Assembly: GCA_021739645.1 (NCBI GenBank)
Contig: JAIPBL010000057.1
Coordinates: 1-39,605, forward strand
Direction: 5' to 3'
Length of the DNA stretch: 39,605 bases
From: Saprospiraceae bacterium
Lineage (GTDB): Bacteria; Bacteroidota; Bacteroidia; Chitinophagales; Saprospiraceae
Shown here: in pieces, positions 15,603 through 24,408 of the stretch
Layout: the number at the start of each line of letters is the position of its first letter
How positions within the stretch are numbered: the stretch's first letter is position 1
Position numbers and translations under genes: made by a program
Notes under the pieces: model-generated
The model's database searches: none
What the model saw: the letters and a program-made list of their open reading frames with translations, nothing else
What the model was told of the DNA's origin: nothing

Positions 15603-18305
15603 TTATTCTATCAGTTCGTACTTGAACTTTACCCGCTCAAAAATAGGCGCATCAATTTCCGGGTCGATGTTTTTGAGGTAAACATCCACGTCACTGGTAT
15701 CGCTCTCGTCTCTCTTGCTACTGTCAAAAACAACTTTTATCCAGCCCTTCTCACCCGGCTTAACTAGGCTTGGGCCGAGTTCGTAGCTCGTACATTCACA
15801 AACACTTACGATGTCAATATCCAGCGGCACATCACCCAAGTTCGTGAAATGGAAAGTGTATTCCTTCAAATCACCTTTTTTTATCTGCCCCATATCGTAC
15901 ATGCGGGTTTCGAACTGCATGATAGGCAAACCTTTCAAGTCTTTTTTACCGTAAAGTGAAGACAGTTTGTCAATGATGATACTGTCCTTTTTCGCTGGTG
16001 CAAAATCCAATTTGATGGGGGCAGGTTGAATGCTGTCGCCGCCCGGAGCATTGCCCCGGCGATTACGGTTCGGAGCTGGCTTGCGACCTGGTGCTGGTTT
16101 CTTCTCTTCTTTTTTCGGCTCAACCGCCGGTGCATTTGGATCTATCTTGCGGTTGCCGATTTGGATGAGCTGCTCCTCCTCGATGGTGATGCTCGTCGGA
16201 CCGGAAAGGATTTTGAACTCCGTGCGACGGTTGAGTTGGTGCGCATCTTCAAATTTCACACTGTCCGGCAGCAGGGCGTTGATGTATTCCTCCGTCAGCA
16301 CGTCGCCCACTTTCAGGTAGGCAAATTTGGCGTTGGCCTTGGCGTCAATCGTTTTGGGCTGTGTTTCACCATAACCCTTCGCTTCGATGCGGGCACGTGG
16401 AATGCCTTTGCCAGTCAGCCAGCGGCGTGCCGATTCGGCTCTGCGTTGGGACAGGCTGTTGTTGGACTGGTCGGTACCTCGTGCGTCCGTATGTGAGGAT
16501 AGCTCGATGACCATGTCCGGATAGGTATTCATCAGGTCAAAAATCACTTGCAAGTCGCCCTCAGCCGGGGGCAAGATTTTATCGTCATTAAAGTCGTAAA
16601 GGATGTTTTCAAGCACAAAAGGCTCGTTCCGGACGATTTTTTTCACGATGCGGCCTGGCTTCAAATCGAGCCTTTCCTTGTAGCTTTTTGAGTCAAAAAG
16701 GCCGACCGTGTTGAATCGAACGGTGTCGTTTCCGTAGTTATCGGCTGAAGCGATAATCATGTACGAGCGGTCAAGTTCCAGCACTGCGTCATAGTTGTTC
16801 GCAGTCCCGTTGGTCTTCGTGTCAACCGACTTGGGGTTCTCGCCTTGTAGTTCTATCAACTCAAAAGTGACGCCCGTAAGCGGTTCTTTCGTTTCGAGGT
16901 CAAACGCAGTGGCAAGTACGTCCGCATCGATTTTTTTCAAAAGCACATTGTAAATATCGTTGCAGCAAGTCTTGCTGTGCACACTGCGACTGCCCTCTGC
17001 TATCCGGTTGCTGGCCAAGAGGCCGTTGTAGCCTTCCTTGTCGAGCATGAAGTACAGGTCGTCCACACTGGAATTGTAGCCCTTGCCCATGTTGGTAGGC
17101 TTGCTCCACATGGTGCCGTTCCAGGTGCTCATGAATATATCGTAACCACCAAGACCAGAGTGACCTGTCGAACTGAAATACAGCACACCATCCCGATAGA
17201 AAGGCGTGTCTTCGTCACCAATGGAGTTTATTTTCGGGCCGAGGTTCACGGGGTCGCCGTATTGGCCGTTGCCTTTGTACGTTGAGTAGTAGAGGTCGTA
17301 GCCGCCCTGGCCACCCTCCATGTTTGACACAAAAAACAGTACCTCTTTACCAAAAAGCTCACCGACGCAAGGCGATTTGGCCACGAAGTCGCCATTCACG
17401 CCCTTCACCTCATTGGCTGCACCCCAAGTGCCACCATTGTTTTCACTCATGTAGATTTTACTCTCCTTGAGGAGATGGCCATCCAGCAGCTCACGGTTGA
17501 AAAACATCCGGTTGCCGTCCGGTGAGATGGAATTGTTTACATTGAAAAACTCGGGGCGGTTCACGTTTTGGTCAAGCGCCTCTGGCTTCCCCCAACCTTT
17601 GTCACCCTTTGTTGACTTGTATATTTTTGAGTAATAGTCCCCGCCTTCTTCGTCGGCTTTGACGCCTAGGTCAACCTTGGCCTTCCCGTCATCCACTGGT
17701 TTTTGGTTCACTTCAATAATATCGTCACCAACCAGTGCAGCGAAGTACATTTCCTTGTTGTCAGCACTCAAAAACGGGGAATACTCCGAATTTTTGCCAT
17801 TGATTTCCTTGCCGCCGTGTGTGATGGTCACACCGTCCACAGGCTTGGCCACCCGGCCAAACTCGCAGCCAACCTTCTCCAACTCGGCCAGTTCCTGCCG
17901 CACCGGGTCTTTTGAAATGCTGATAAACTTGTTGAATTCCTCGATGGCATCATCGTATTTTTCGTTCATCTTCAAGGTGCGGGCGTACTCGAAACGCTTG
18001 TCTTGGTACTCGTCCACTTTCTTGTTTTTCCGGGTGGGCTTTAATGCCCGGACGTACCATTTCTCGGCGTTTCTGTAGTCTCGGAGCATATAGCTCAGGT
18101 CAGCGATGATGATGGCCATTTCAATTTCCTTCGACTCGTCGTAAGCCTTCTCGTACCATTCGAGGGCGCGGTAGTAATCTTTTTTCTCCATTTGCTCCTC
18201 CGCCGTCTGCACCATCATGGCGTATGTTGGTCGGTTGAGCGGCTGCCCAAATGCACTGTATGCACCACAGAGCAGGAGTATTGCTATTAGGATATTATTT
18301 TTCAT
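15603..18305 (-). CDS. TPR-PD40-OmpA envelope protein with C-terminal DUF1573 domain
   Basis: 900 residues from the ATG at 18303-18305, where the signal peptide (MKNNILIAILLLCGAYSAFG) begins. Domain order: TPR-like helices (~25-120), WD40-like PD40 beta-propeller with repeats such as PDGNRMFFN and FYRDGVLYFSSTGHSGLGGYDIF (~180-435), a carboxypeptidase-regulatory-like domain (~470-550), an OmpA peptidoglycan-binding domain (~570-695; SSHTDARGTDQSNNSLSQRRAESA), a Pro/Lys/Arg linker (~715-755) and a DUF1573 domain (~790-898; YDMGQIKKGDLKEYTFHFTN, CECT). TPR-PD40-OmpA proteins pair with PorP/SprF proteins in type IX secretion/gliding loci, and here a porP/sprF gene lies directly upstream, 97 nt away. 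The DUF1573 tail is not part of the usual architecture as I know it. Confidence 0.92.
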   Translation of the reverse strand: MKNNILIAILLLCGAYSAFGQPLNRPTYAMMVQTAEEQMEKKDYYRALEWYEKAYDESKEIEMAIIIADLSYMLRDYRNAEKWYVRALKPTRKNKKVDEYQDKRFEYARTLKMNEKYDDAIEEFNKFISISKDPVRQELAELEKVGCEFGRVAKPVDGVTITHGGKEINGKNSEYSPFLSADNKEMYFAALVGDDIIEVNQKPVDDGKAKVDLGVKADEEGGDYYSKIYKSTKGDKGWGKPEALDQNVNRPEFFNVNNSISPDGNRMFFNRELLDGHLLKESKIYMSENNGGTWGAANEVKGVNGDFVAKSPCVGELFGKEVLFFVSNMEGGQGGYDLYYSTYKGNGQYGDPVNLGPKINSIGDEDTPFYRDGVLYFSSTGHSGLGGYDIFMSTWNGTMWSKPTNMGKGYNSSVDDLYFMLDKEGYNGLLASNRIAEGSRSVHSKTCCNDIYNVLLKKIDADVLATAFDLETKEPLTGVTFELIELQGENPKSVDTKTNGTANNYDAVLELDRSYMIIASADNYGNDTVRFNTVGLFDSKSYKERLDLKPGRIVKKIVRNEPFVLENILYDFNDDKILPPAEGDLQVIFDLMNTYPDMVIELSSHTDARGTDQSNNSLSQRRAESARRWLTGKGIPRARIEAKGYGETQPKTIDAKANAKFAYLKVGDVLTEEYINALLPDSVKFEDAHQLNRRTEFKILSGPTSITIEEEQLIQIGNRKIDPNAPAVEPKKEEKKPAPGRKPAPNRNRRGNAPGGDSIQPAPIKLDFAPAKKDSIIIDKLSSLYGKKDLKGLPIMQFETRMYDMGQIKKGDLKEYTFHFTNLGDVPLDIDIVSVCECTSYELGPSLVKPGEKGWIKVVFDSSKRDESDTSDVDVYLKNIDPEIDAPIFERVKFKYELIE

Positions 18306-18365
18306 AATTTTTTCTGGTTGATTTTTTTGCTGATTCCGTTTCTTGAGTGCCATTGAGCTTGCACC

Positions 18366-18402
18366 GCTCACCCTCTCAAACTTCTCACACGCTCACGCTC
18401 TT
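18366..18402. repeat. Stutter repeat, CTCACGCTC type
   Basis: Degenerate tandem units (CTCACC, CTCTCAAA, TTCTCACACG, CTCACGCTC) fill the gap between the PorP/SprF-like gene and its OmpA partner. The frame of the latter is open through part of this tract, which is why a start further upstream is not credible. Confidence 0.5.
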
Positions 18403-19473
18403 TTAAAGGTGCGGGCAAAGAATAACGGGTTTCACGTCTGGTTTCTTGTAAATTTTGCCCGTGTAATAGGCTGCAATTTCAAAACCACCCTGATGGCTGT
18501 TCGCTTCGCTCAACGCCGATAGCGTAAAGTCGTAACCAAGTTGCACTTTGAAATCCTTGTAATCCAACCCGAGCAGTAGCTGCGCAGAGTCGCCGACCCG
18601 GTAACCGAGGCCGCCGTTTAGTTTGATGTTCTCAGCAGGCTTTAGCCAGTAGCCTGCCCACGCATGCACTTGAAACTGCTGGGCCGGACTGATATTGGAA
18701 AAATAAACCTCCGGGGTAAGTGTCCATTTTGCGTTCAGTGCCGTGTTGAGTTGGGCATGGGCGATAAGGCGCATGTTCAAGTCCACGTTTGAACCTCCAA
18801 AATTGTAGTCGGTGCCTGGTGTAGTGATGTGCCTTGCCGAAACGCCAAAATTGTAGTCCGTGGTTTTGCTAGCCTTGGATTTGAAAAGCAAGCCAAGGTT
18901 AATATCAGTAAAGTCTTTTTTCTTGTCTGAGTTGTTTCCAGGACCGGGTGTGCTACCGCCGCTTTGAAATATCAAATCTGTCGTTGCAGCACCGGGCATG
19001 TTTGCTAATTGTTGCGACAAAAGGTCTTCTGGCAGAAGTCCATTGAGGCTTTTTATCTTCCTACCCACCTTGCCCCACTGTACGCCGAGGGTCACCACAT
19101 TCTTGCTTTTTTTATCGAGTGCCAAATGAAAGGCACCGCTTAACTGGCCAGCCGATGTCGTCAGTTTGCCATCGCCCGCTGCGTCTTGAAAAACGAGTAA
19201 TCCAACGCCAATCCAGTGTCGCTTGCCAATCATCAAAATTGGGGCATCCACAAAAATAGTTGGGGTGGAATAAGCGGACTTACCAATGGCAGTACGTGCT
19301 TGGTCACGATAAAGTCCACCGATGCGGAACGTCCCCTCGTAAGCACCCGAGAACGCCGGGTTCATGTGCAGGGGGTTCATGTAGAAAAGCGTGTTGTGCA
19401 GATCCTGGGACTTGAGATGGCCAAAGCCGCCAAGCGTTACAACAAGGAGTAAAATTGTTTTTGTCAATCTCAT
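18403..19473 (-). CDS. PorP/SprF family type IX secretion system membrane protein
   Basis: 356 residues from the ATG at 19471-19473, where the signal peptide MRLTKTILLLVVTLGGFGHLKSQD begins. LFYMNPLHMNPAFSGAYEGTFRIGGLYRDQ is the N-terminal signature of the PorP/SprF family (N-P-A-x-x-G... RxQW), followed by alternating strands typical of an outer-membrane beta-barrel, VGLLVFQDAAGDGKLTTSAGQLSGAFHLALD and GLGYRVGDSAQLLLGLDYKDFKVQLGYDFTLSAL. SprF proteins work with gliding adhesins and type IX secretion. It is followed by the OmpA/PD40 gene on the same strand, the usual pairing. No secreted giant adhesin or T9SS core gene lies in the window. Confidence 0.9.
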   Translation of the reverse strand: MRLTKTILLLVVTLGGFGHLKSQDLHNTLFYMNPLHMNPAFSGAYEGTFRIGGLYRDQARTAIGKSAYSTPTIFVDAPILMIGKRHWIGVGLLVFQDAAGDGKLTTSAGQLSGAFHLALDKKSKNVVTLGVQWGKVGRKIKSLNGLLPEDLLSQQLANMPGAATTDLIFQSGGSTPGPGNNSDKKKDFTDINLGLLFKSKASKTTDYNFGVSARHITTPGTDYNFGGSNVDLNMRLIAHAQLNTALNAKWTLTPEVYFSNISPAQQFQVHAWAGYWLKPAENIKLNGGLGYRVGDSAQLLLGLDYKDFKVQLGYDFTLSALSEANSHQGGFEIAAYYTGKIYKKPDVKPVILCPHL

Positions 19474-19651
19474 GTTCGAAAAAAATTTATAAGGATTCAA
19501 GGGCCGTTTGGCAAAAGGCCGAAAGATAGAATTTCTTCTTCAATTTAGGTTAAATCTCGCTGCAAGATAGGCGTTAAAGCGGGCTCGACAAGTCCGTTTA
19601 TTCCCTCTTTTGCACACCGAAAGACAGTTTTACGTGAAATGTCCGAAATTT

Positions 19652-20626
19652 TCAAAGGGCTGCTTGCCGAACTATCTTTTCAACATCCTGCTCGTTCATG
19701 CACTTGAAATGCCCTTTCGGGCAAGTTTGGTAACCAATTTTTGAGCAGGGGCGGCATGATAATCCCTCCACTTCAAAGCTTGTGTTTCGGTCGGGGTTGG
19801 CAGTGCCGTAGTACGGTGCCATGCCCAAAGCAGGGACGGTATTGCCCCAAATAGACAATACTTTTTGCTGAAAAGCTGCCGCAATGTGCATCATCCCCGT
19901 GTCGTGGGTGATGACCAAAACGGCTCGTCGCAGCACCTCCGCCGACTCCTGCAACGACAATTTCCCACACAGGTTCGAAACATGGCTTCCGCTTTGCTCC
20001 GCAATGATTTCCCCCTCAGCCGCCTCTTCCTTGCCGCCCAGCAGCAAGATGGGCTGGTGCAACTGCTGGCAGATTTCAACAATTTTGGCCGTCGGCAAAC
20101 GCTTGGTTTGGAACTTGGCACCGATAGCGAAGGCGAAGTATGAGGTATGAGGGATGGGGTATGAGGGATGCAGGTGTTGGGGCACAAAAAAATCCAAGCC
20201 CTGTCCATCGTTTTTTATTCCCAGTGGTTCTGTGGCGGCAAGGTATCTGTCAACGATGTGGAGCTTCGGCAAACGGTTGATTTTCAGTGCGGTCAGCAGC
20301 CATTTTTCAACATTCAATTTTTTGAATGTCAGCCATTTAGGTTGAAATAAAAGGCCAATTCGAACTCGCAGCGTGCGCAGGTTTTTGTGCAAATCAACGA
20401 CATAGTCGTATCCCTCACGGCGCAGGTCGGGCAGCACTTCCGACACGTTTTTTTTGATGGTGAAAATGCGGTCAATATGCGAGTTGGCCTCCAGTAGGGG
20501 CAGGAATTGCTGTTTGGTGAGGTAATGGATTTCAGCGCCCAACTGTTGTTTCAGGCACCTAACCACGGGCGTCGTCAGTACGATATCGCCAATGGAAGAA
20601 AAACGGATGATGAGGATTTTTTTCAA
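19652..20626 (-). CDS. Glycosyltransferase family 9 (heptosyltransferase-like)
   Basis: 324 residues if translation starts at TTG 20624-20626, giving the family-typical KKILIIRFSSIGDIVLTTPVVRCLK; a GTG at 20665 would add 13 atypical residues. The GT-B fold of heptosyltransferases is shown by this start, DYVVDLHKNLRT (~85-96), GAKFQTKRLP (the acceptor/donor hinge), LLGGKEEAAEG and THDTGMMHIAAAFQQKVLSIWGNT (~255-278, the D-T-G-x-x-H-I-A-A donor motif). A Cys-rich stretch (LSCRPCSKIGYQTCPKGHFKCM) near the C-terminus is also usual. It likely adds heptose or a related sugar to lipopolysaccharide core at the inner membrane. Residues ~150-163 are encoded by a repeat (20139-20172). Confidence 0.9.
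   Translation of the reverse strand: MKKILIIRFSSIGDIVLTTPVVRCLKQQLGAEIHYLTKQQFLPLLEANSHIDRIFTIKKNVSEVLPDLRREGYDYVVDLHKNLRTLRVRIGLLFQPKWLTFKKLNVEKWLLTALKINRLPKLHIVDRYLAATEPLGIKNDGQGLDFFVPQHLHPSYPIPHTSYFAFAIGAKFQTKRLPTAKIVEICQQLHQPILLLGGKEEAAEGEIIAEQSGSHVSNLCGKLSLQESAEVLRRAVLVITHDTGMMHIAAAFQQKVLSIWGNTVPALGMAPYYGTANPDRNTSFEVEGLSCRPCSKIGYQTCPKGHFKCMNEQDVEKIVRQAAL
20139..20172. repeat. Stutter repeat inside the glycosyltransferase gene
   Basis: Plus-strand units TATGAGG, TATGAGGGATGG, GGTATGAGGGATG. On the coding strand they read in-frame as HPSYPIPHTSY, between the two Rossmann halves. The intergenic tract at 28765-28795 has the same words (CATACCTCATCCCTCA, CTCATCCCTAC). This places an otherwise intergenic repeat type inside a conserved gene at a linker that should tolerate insertion. 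Confidence 0.65.
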
Positions 20627-20710
20627 AAAAATCAAGTGAAAAGGCAAAAGCCAGTATTGTTGCACAATATTAGATTTTGGGGAAAGACTAAAAAAGTGGC
20701 AAACTTCGGC

Positions 20711-20743
20711 TGCACTTTTTACTTTTTACTTTTTCCTTCAAAA
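20711..20743. repeat. Stutter repeat, ACTTTTT type
   Basis: CACTTTTTACTTTTTACTTT and following TTCC form three 7-nt units ACTTTTT immediately after the stop of the GH25 gene (20744). It could double as a T-rich 3' end signal on the plus strand, but the gene is on the minus strand. Confidence 0.6.
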
Positions 20744-21529
20744 TCAAGGATTAGCTGCAACAGGTTCGCTCGGAGCTGCCAATGGTAAAGCCGCAGGTAT
20801 GACGAGAGGCTGCACAGGCTCGGGCATCCAGTCAAGGAGTGGTGCAGGGCGGCAGATGGTGAGGCTTTCCAAATCGCCGAGGCTACCGTTGAAAACGTTG
20901 AAGTCCACGTCGCCAGCGATACCGTGAAGGCGTCCCCGGTTGCCGTATTGCCAAAAGCTCCAGGCATTGCCGTCAACAATTTCAGGTGACCAGAGGCTGG
21001 TGTAGCGGGCTACCCAGACGGGGTAACCGCTCATTTGATTAGCGAGGTACTGGTTGTAAAATTTTTGGTTGGAATAGATAATGGGTTTCACCTTATAGGC
21101 ATCCTCCACCAGCGCAAGCCAGTCTTTTACACCTTGGGCCACGTGTTCAGCTGGGTAGCCGTCTGCCACTTCTACATCTAAAACAGGAGGTAGGTCGCCA
21201 TGCTGGAGGTCAACGGTGGAAAGGAAATTACGAGCCTGCAACGCTGCTGGGACGCCGGGACGAAAAAAATGGTAGGCACCCCGAAGGATTCCTGCCGCCT
21301 GCATGGCATCCCAGTTTTTGCAAAAAAATGTGTCCTGCATGGACTGCCCTTCACTGGCTTTCACGAAGGCAAAATGCACGTCTTGCGCGGCGACTTGTTG
21401 CCAATCAATCTTCTTTTGGTAGTGCGAAACGTCGATCCCATGAACCCCAAAGCCCTCCTTCCGAACTGTTTGTTCGTGGCAGGCAGTCAAAAAAGCCAAG
21501 GCTCCGAGTAGGATAAATTTACTTTTCAT
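20744..21529 (-). CDS. Glycoside hydrolase family 25 lysozyme, lipoprotein
   Basis: 261 residues. The N-terminus MKSKFILLGALAFLTAC is a lipoprotein signal peptide with lipobox LTAC (Cys 17). The GH25 catalytic domain follows: GVHGIDVSHYQKKIDWQQV holds the first catalytic-site Asp, FVKASEG and GAYHFFRP the next strands, PPVLDVEV the D-x-E pair that carries the nucleophile and acid/base, and YSNQKFY, VWVARY, WSFWQYG and VDFNVFNGS the remaining barrel elements. It cleaves the beta-1,4 bond between N-acetylmuramic acid and N-acetylglucosamine. A Pro/Ala-rich tail of ~35 residues ends the protein. As a lipoprotein it would act at the periplasmic or outer face of the envelope for wall remodelling or attack. 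It appears monocistronic. Confidence 0.93.
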   Translation of the reverse strand: MKSKFILLGALAFLTACHEQTVRKEGFGVHGIDVSHYQKKIDWQQVAAQDVHFAFVKASEGQSMQDTFFCKNWDAMQAAGILRGAYHFFRPGVPAALQARNFLSTVDLQHGDLPPVLDVEVADGYPAEHVAQGVKDWLALVEDAYKVKPIIYSNQKFYNQYLANQMSGYPVWVARYTSLWSPEIVDGNAWSFWQYGNRGRLHGIAGDVDFNVFNGSLGDLESLTICRPAPLLDWMPEPVQPLVIPAALPLAAPSEPVAANP

Positions 21530-21894
21530 GGTTTGACATCAGATTGTTGCACTCCTTATCTAACGCAAGATATTTAATTATGGCTGTGCAAGAACGCAAA
21601 AAAATAAATTCGGCACAACACAAGACGGGGACTTTAAACCTTTACTAACAGGGTTAAGTGCAAAAATGCCGCCGAACCACGCTTTTGTGTCGCAAAACTA
21701 GGCTTCTCGACAAAGATGGTTTTGCCGAAAAACCTTTTCACCTTTCTTTATCTCAAAAAAAACTTTTCAGAAAATACACACCACTACCTATCTTTCCCGC
21801 CCAAAATATCGCCATTCCTTAAAAAAGCCAAACGAACCGCCCTTTCCATTTGAAGCACGAATTAAATTTTTTCATTAAATCTAAACATACAAAC
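21530..21894. other. Divergent GH25/GMC intergenic region, 365 nt
   Basis: AT-rich, no protein supported. TATCTTTC at 21788-21795 with TTTC ending 20 nt upstream is a near match to the Bacteroidota promoter and would serve the GMC gene with a leader of about 95 nt. The open frame entering the GMC gene from 21850 begins with TTG and is not needed. Confidence 0.45.
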
Positions 21895-23622
21895 ATGAGT
21901 AACATCAATGGAAAATGGCAACAAGACAATACCTACGATGCCATTGTCATTGGCAGCGGCATCAGCGGGGGCATTGCCGCCAAAGAGCTGTCGGAGAAAG
22001 GCTTGAAGACCTTGGTACTGGAGCGGGGCCGAATGGTAAAGCATATCGAAGACTATCCGACCATGAACATGGCCCCCTGGGACTTGCCATTTCGGGACAA
22101 GGTGCCGCAGGACGAAATTGACAAACACTACCAAAAACAAAGCCGCACTGGCTACACCATCCGCCAAGGCTGGAAGCACTGGTTCGTCAAGGACGACGAG
22201 CACCCCTACACCGAGGTCAAACGCTTCGACTGGATGCGGGGCTACCACGTCGGCGGGCGCTCCCTCACCTGGGGGCGGCAGAGCTATCGCCACAGCGACT
22301 TGGACTTTGAGGCCAACGCCAAAGAGGGCATCGGCGTGGACTGGCCCATCCGATACGCCGACATCGCACCTTGGTACAGCTACGTGGAGGAGTGGATTGG
22401 CGTCAGCGGCTCCAACGAGGGGCTGCACCAACTACCCGACGGCAAGTTCCAACCAGCCATGGAAATGAACTGCGTGGAAACGGACATGAAGGGCAAAGTG
22501 GAAGCTAAATTCGGCGACCGAAAAATCACAATTGGCCGTACAGCGCACATCACGGCAGCTACCGAGGCGCAAAAAAAACTGGGGCGTGTCAACTGCCAGT
22601 TCCGCAACCTCTGCATGAGGGGCTGCCCGTTCGGGGGCTATTACAGCAGTAACGCAGGCGGATTGAAGGCTGCCGAACTGTCCGGCAACATGACCCTGCG
22701 CCCCAACTCCATCGTCCACTCCATTATTTATGATGAAAAAACCGGCAAGGCCAAGGGCGTGAAAATCCTCGATGCCGAAACGAAACAGGAGATGGAGTTT
22801 TATGCTAAAATCGTCTTCGTAAATGCCTCGGCGTTCAACTCTACCTGGATTTTAATGAACTCGGTCAGCGAGCGCTTCCCCAACGGCATGGGCAACGACA
22901 GCGACCAGTTGGGTCGCAACGTAATGGACCACCACTTTCAAGTAGGCGCCTCCGGCAAGTCGGACGACTTTGGCGACAAATACTACTCAGGCCGCCGTGC
23001 CAACGGCATTTATATCCCTCGCTTCCGCAACGTTGACGCAAAAACAAAGCGCAACGATTTCCTCCGCGGCTACGGCTACCAAGGTGGCGCCAGCCGAGAA
23101 AACTGGCAAAGCCTGATCGCAGAAATGGGTTTCGGCAAGACCTTCAAGCAAGAAATTCACGACCCAGGCCAATGGCGGGTCGGCATCAACGGCTTCGGAG
23201 AAATGCTGCCGCACCCCGACAACCGCATCACCCTGAACAAGGAGGTGAAGGACATGTACGGCATGCCCACCCTCACGATGGATGTGCAAATCCGGGAAAA
23301 CGAACTCGCCATGCGCAAGGACATGGCTGCCAGCGCCGTCGAGATGCTGGAAGCCTCGGGTTTAAAAAACGTGGAAGCCTACGACCGCAACTACGCACCC
23401 GGCCTCGGCATCCACGAGATGGGCACCGCCCGCATGGGCAAGGATCCAAAAACCTCTGTACTGAACAAGTGGAACCAAGTGCACGCCGTACCCAATGTAT
23501 TTATGACCGATGGCGCTGCAATGACTTCGGCTGCCTGCGTAAACCCATCGTTGACCTACATGGCACTGACGGCTAGGGCTTGCGATTATGCCGTGAAGGA
23601 ATTGAAAAAGGGAAATATCTGA
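21895..23622 (+). CDS. GMC family oxidoreductase
   Basis: 575 residues from the ATG at 21895. The Rossmann FAD motif DAIVIGSGISGGIAAKELSEKGLKTLVLERG lies at residues ~13-43. Family signatures follow: VGGRSLTWGRQSYR (the flavin-contact loop), a Cys-rich segment CQFRNLCMRGCPFGGYY (~235-251), and at the C-terminus PGLGIHEMGTARMGKDP with the catalytic-base His and NPSLTYMALTARACDYAV. Members oxidise alcohols, sugars or related compounds and pass electrons to a quinone or cytochrome. There is no signal peptide, yet the next gene encodes a Tat-type small subunit, so it probably folds with FAD in the cytosol and is exported with that partner, as in gluconate 2-dehydrogenase type complexes. No cytochrome c subunit is encoded nearby. 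The substrate is unknown. Confidence 0.93.
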   Translation: MSNINGKWQQDNTYDAIVIGSGISGGIAAKELSEKGLKTLVLERGRMVKHIEDYPTMNMAPWDLPFRDKVPQDEIDKHYQKQSRTGYTIRQGWKHWFVKDDEHPYTEVKRFDWMRGYHVGGRSLTWGRQSYRHSDLDFEANAKEGIGVDWPIRYADIAPWYSYVEEWIGVSGSNEGLHQLPDGKFQPAMEMNCVETDMKGKVEAKFGDRKITIGRTAHITAATEAQKKLGRVNCQFRNLCMRGCPFGGYYSSNAGGLKAAELSGNMTLRPNSIVHSIIYDEKTGKAKGVKILDAETKQEMEFYAKIVFVNASAFNSTWILMNSVSERFPNGMGNDSDQLGRNVMDHHFQVGASGKSDDFGDKYYSGRRANGIYIPRFRNVDAKTKRNDFLRGYGYQGGASRENWQSLIAEMGFGKTFKQEIHDPGQWRVGINGFGEMLPHPDNRITLNKEVKDMYGMPTLTMDVQIRENELAMRKDMAASAVEMLEASGLKNVEAYDRNYAPGLGIHEMGTARMGKDPKTSVLNKWNQVHAVPNVFMTDGAAMTSAACVNPSLTYMALTARACDYAVKELKKGNI

Positions 23623-23657
23623 TTGCTTAATTGTTGTGATTGTTGGATTGTTGTAAA
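23621..23657. repeat. Stutter repeat, GATTGTTG type
   Basis: Degenerate units GATTGCTTA, ATTGTTG, TGATTGTTG, GATTGTTG occupy the junction between the GMC gene and its partner, beginning at the last base pair of the GMC stop codon. Confidence 0.6.
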
Positions 23658-23696
23658 CCGACAACATCCCTCAAGCATCGAAAAATAATTTTAAAA

Positions 23697-24272
23697 ATGA
23701 ACAGAAGAGATGCCATAAAACAAGCCTCCATCCTGTTGGGCGGGGCGCTTTCTGCTGGAGCAATATCTGGCGTGATGAGCGGCTGCAAAGCCGATCCTAA
23801 AATTGACTGGTCACCCAAATATTTCACCACCGAGGAGGGTAGCCTCGTGGAAGCCATCGTCGAGCGCATCATTCCTAAGACGGACACACCGGGCGCCAAG
23901 GACGCTGGGGTGCACACTTTCATTGACCAGATGATGGCCGATTTTTACCAAGAAAAAGACAAGGCGGCCTTCAAGGATGGGCTTAGCAAAGTGGAGGCCG
24001 AAGCAAAATCCGCTCACGGCAAATCCTTCGTGTCACTCACGCCAGAGCAACAGGACGAGGTACTCACCAAAATCGACAAAGAAGCCTACGACCCTAGCCG
24101 CAAAAAGGACGACCCCCCGCTTTTCTTCAAAAACATGAAGGAACTGACGGTGCTGGGCTTTTGTACTTCGGAGGTTGGCGCCACCGAGTTTTTGAAATAC
24201 GACCCCGTGCCGCGGGCTTACCACGGCTGTATTCCGTACAGCGAAGTGGGGGCAGCTTGGGCGACTTCGTAA
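23697..24272 (+). CDS. Gluconate 2-dehydrogenase subunit 3 family protein, Tat lipoprotein
   Basis: 191 residues from the ATG at 23697. The N-terminus MNRRDAIKQASILLGGALSA is a Tat-type signal (twin Arg at residues 3-4), and GVMSGC gives a lipobox-like Cys around residue 30. The mature part has the family's features: LVEAIVERIIPKTDTPGAKDAGVHTFIDQMMADFY, where PxTDTPGAxxAGV is the hallmark, and a C-terminal CTSEVGATEFLKYDPVPRAYHGCIPY. These small subunits escort the flavoprotein across the inner membrane through Tat. It follows the GMC gene by 74 nt and ends at a terminator, so the two form a two-gene unit. Confidence 0.9.
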   Translation: MNRRDAIKQASILLGGALSAGAISGVMSGCKADPKIDWSPKYFTTEEGSLVEAIVERIIPKTDTPGAKDAGVHTFIDQMMADFYQEKDKAAFKDGLSKVEAEAKSAHGKSFVSLTPEQQDEVLTKIDKEAYDPSRKKDDPPLFFKNMKELTVLGFCTSEVGATEFLKYDPVPRAYHGCIPYSEVGAAWATS

Positions 24273-24310
24273 GATAATTGACGAAACGTAGTTGCACTTC
24301 TTGCAAACAC

Positions 24311-24358
24311 AGGCCAAGTGGCGGATGAGATTTCATTCGGCACTTGGCCTTTTTATTT
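24311..24358 (+). terminator. Terminator of the GMC/subunit 3 pair
   Basis: AGGCCAAGTG (24311-24320) pairs with CACTTGGCCT (24341-24350), followed by TTTTATTTT. A 20-nt loop has partial internal pairing. Confidence 0.85.
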
Positions 24359-24408
24359 TGGGCAAAACCACTTCTAAGCGACCCGGAAAAGATTTCCGAG
24401 CTACATGG

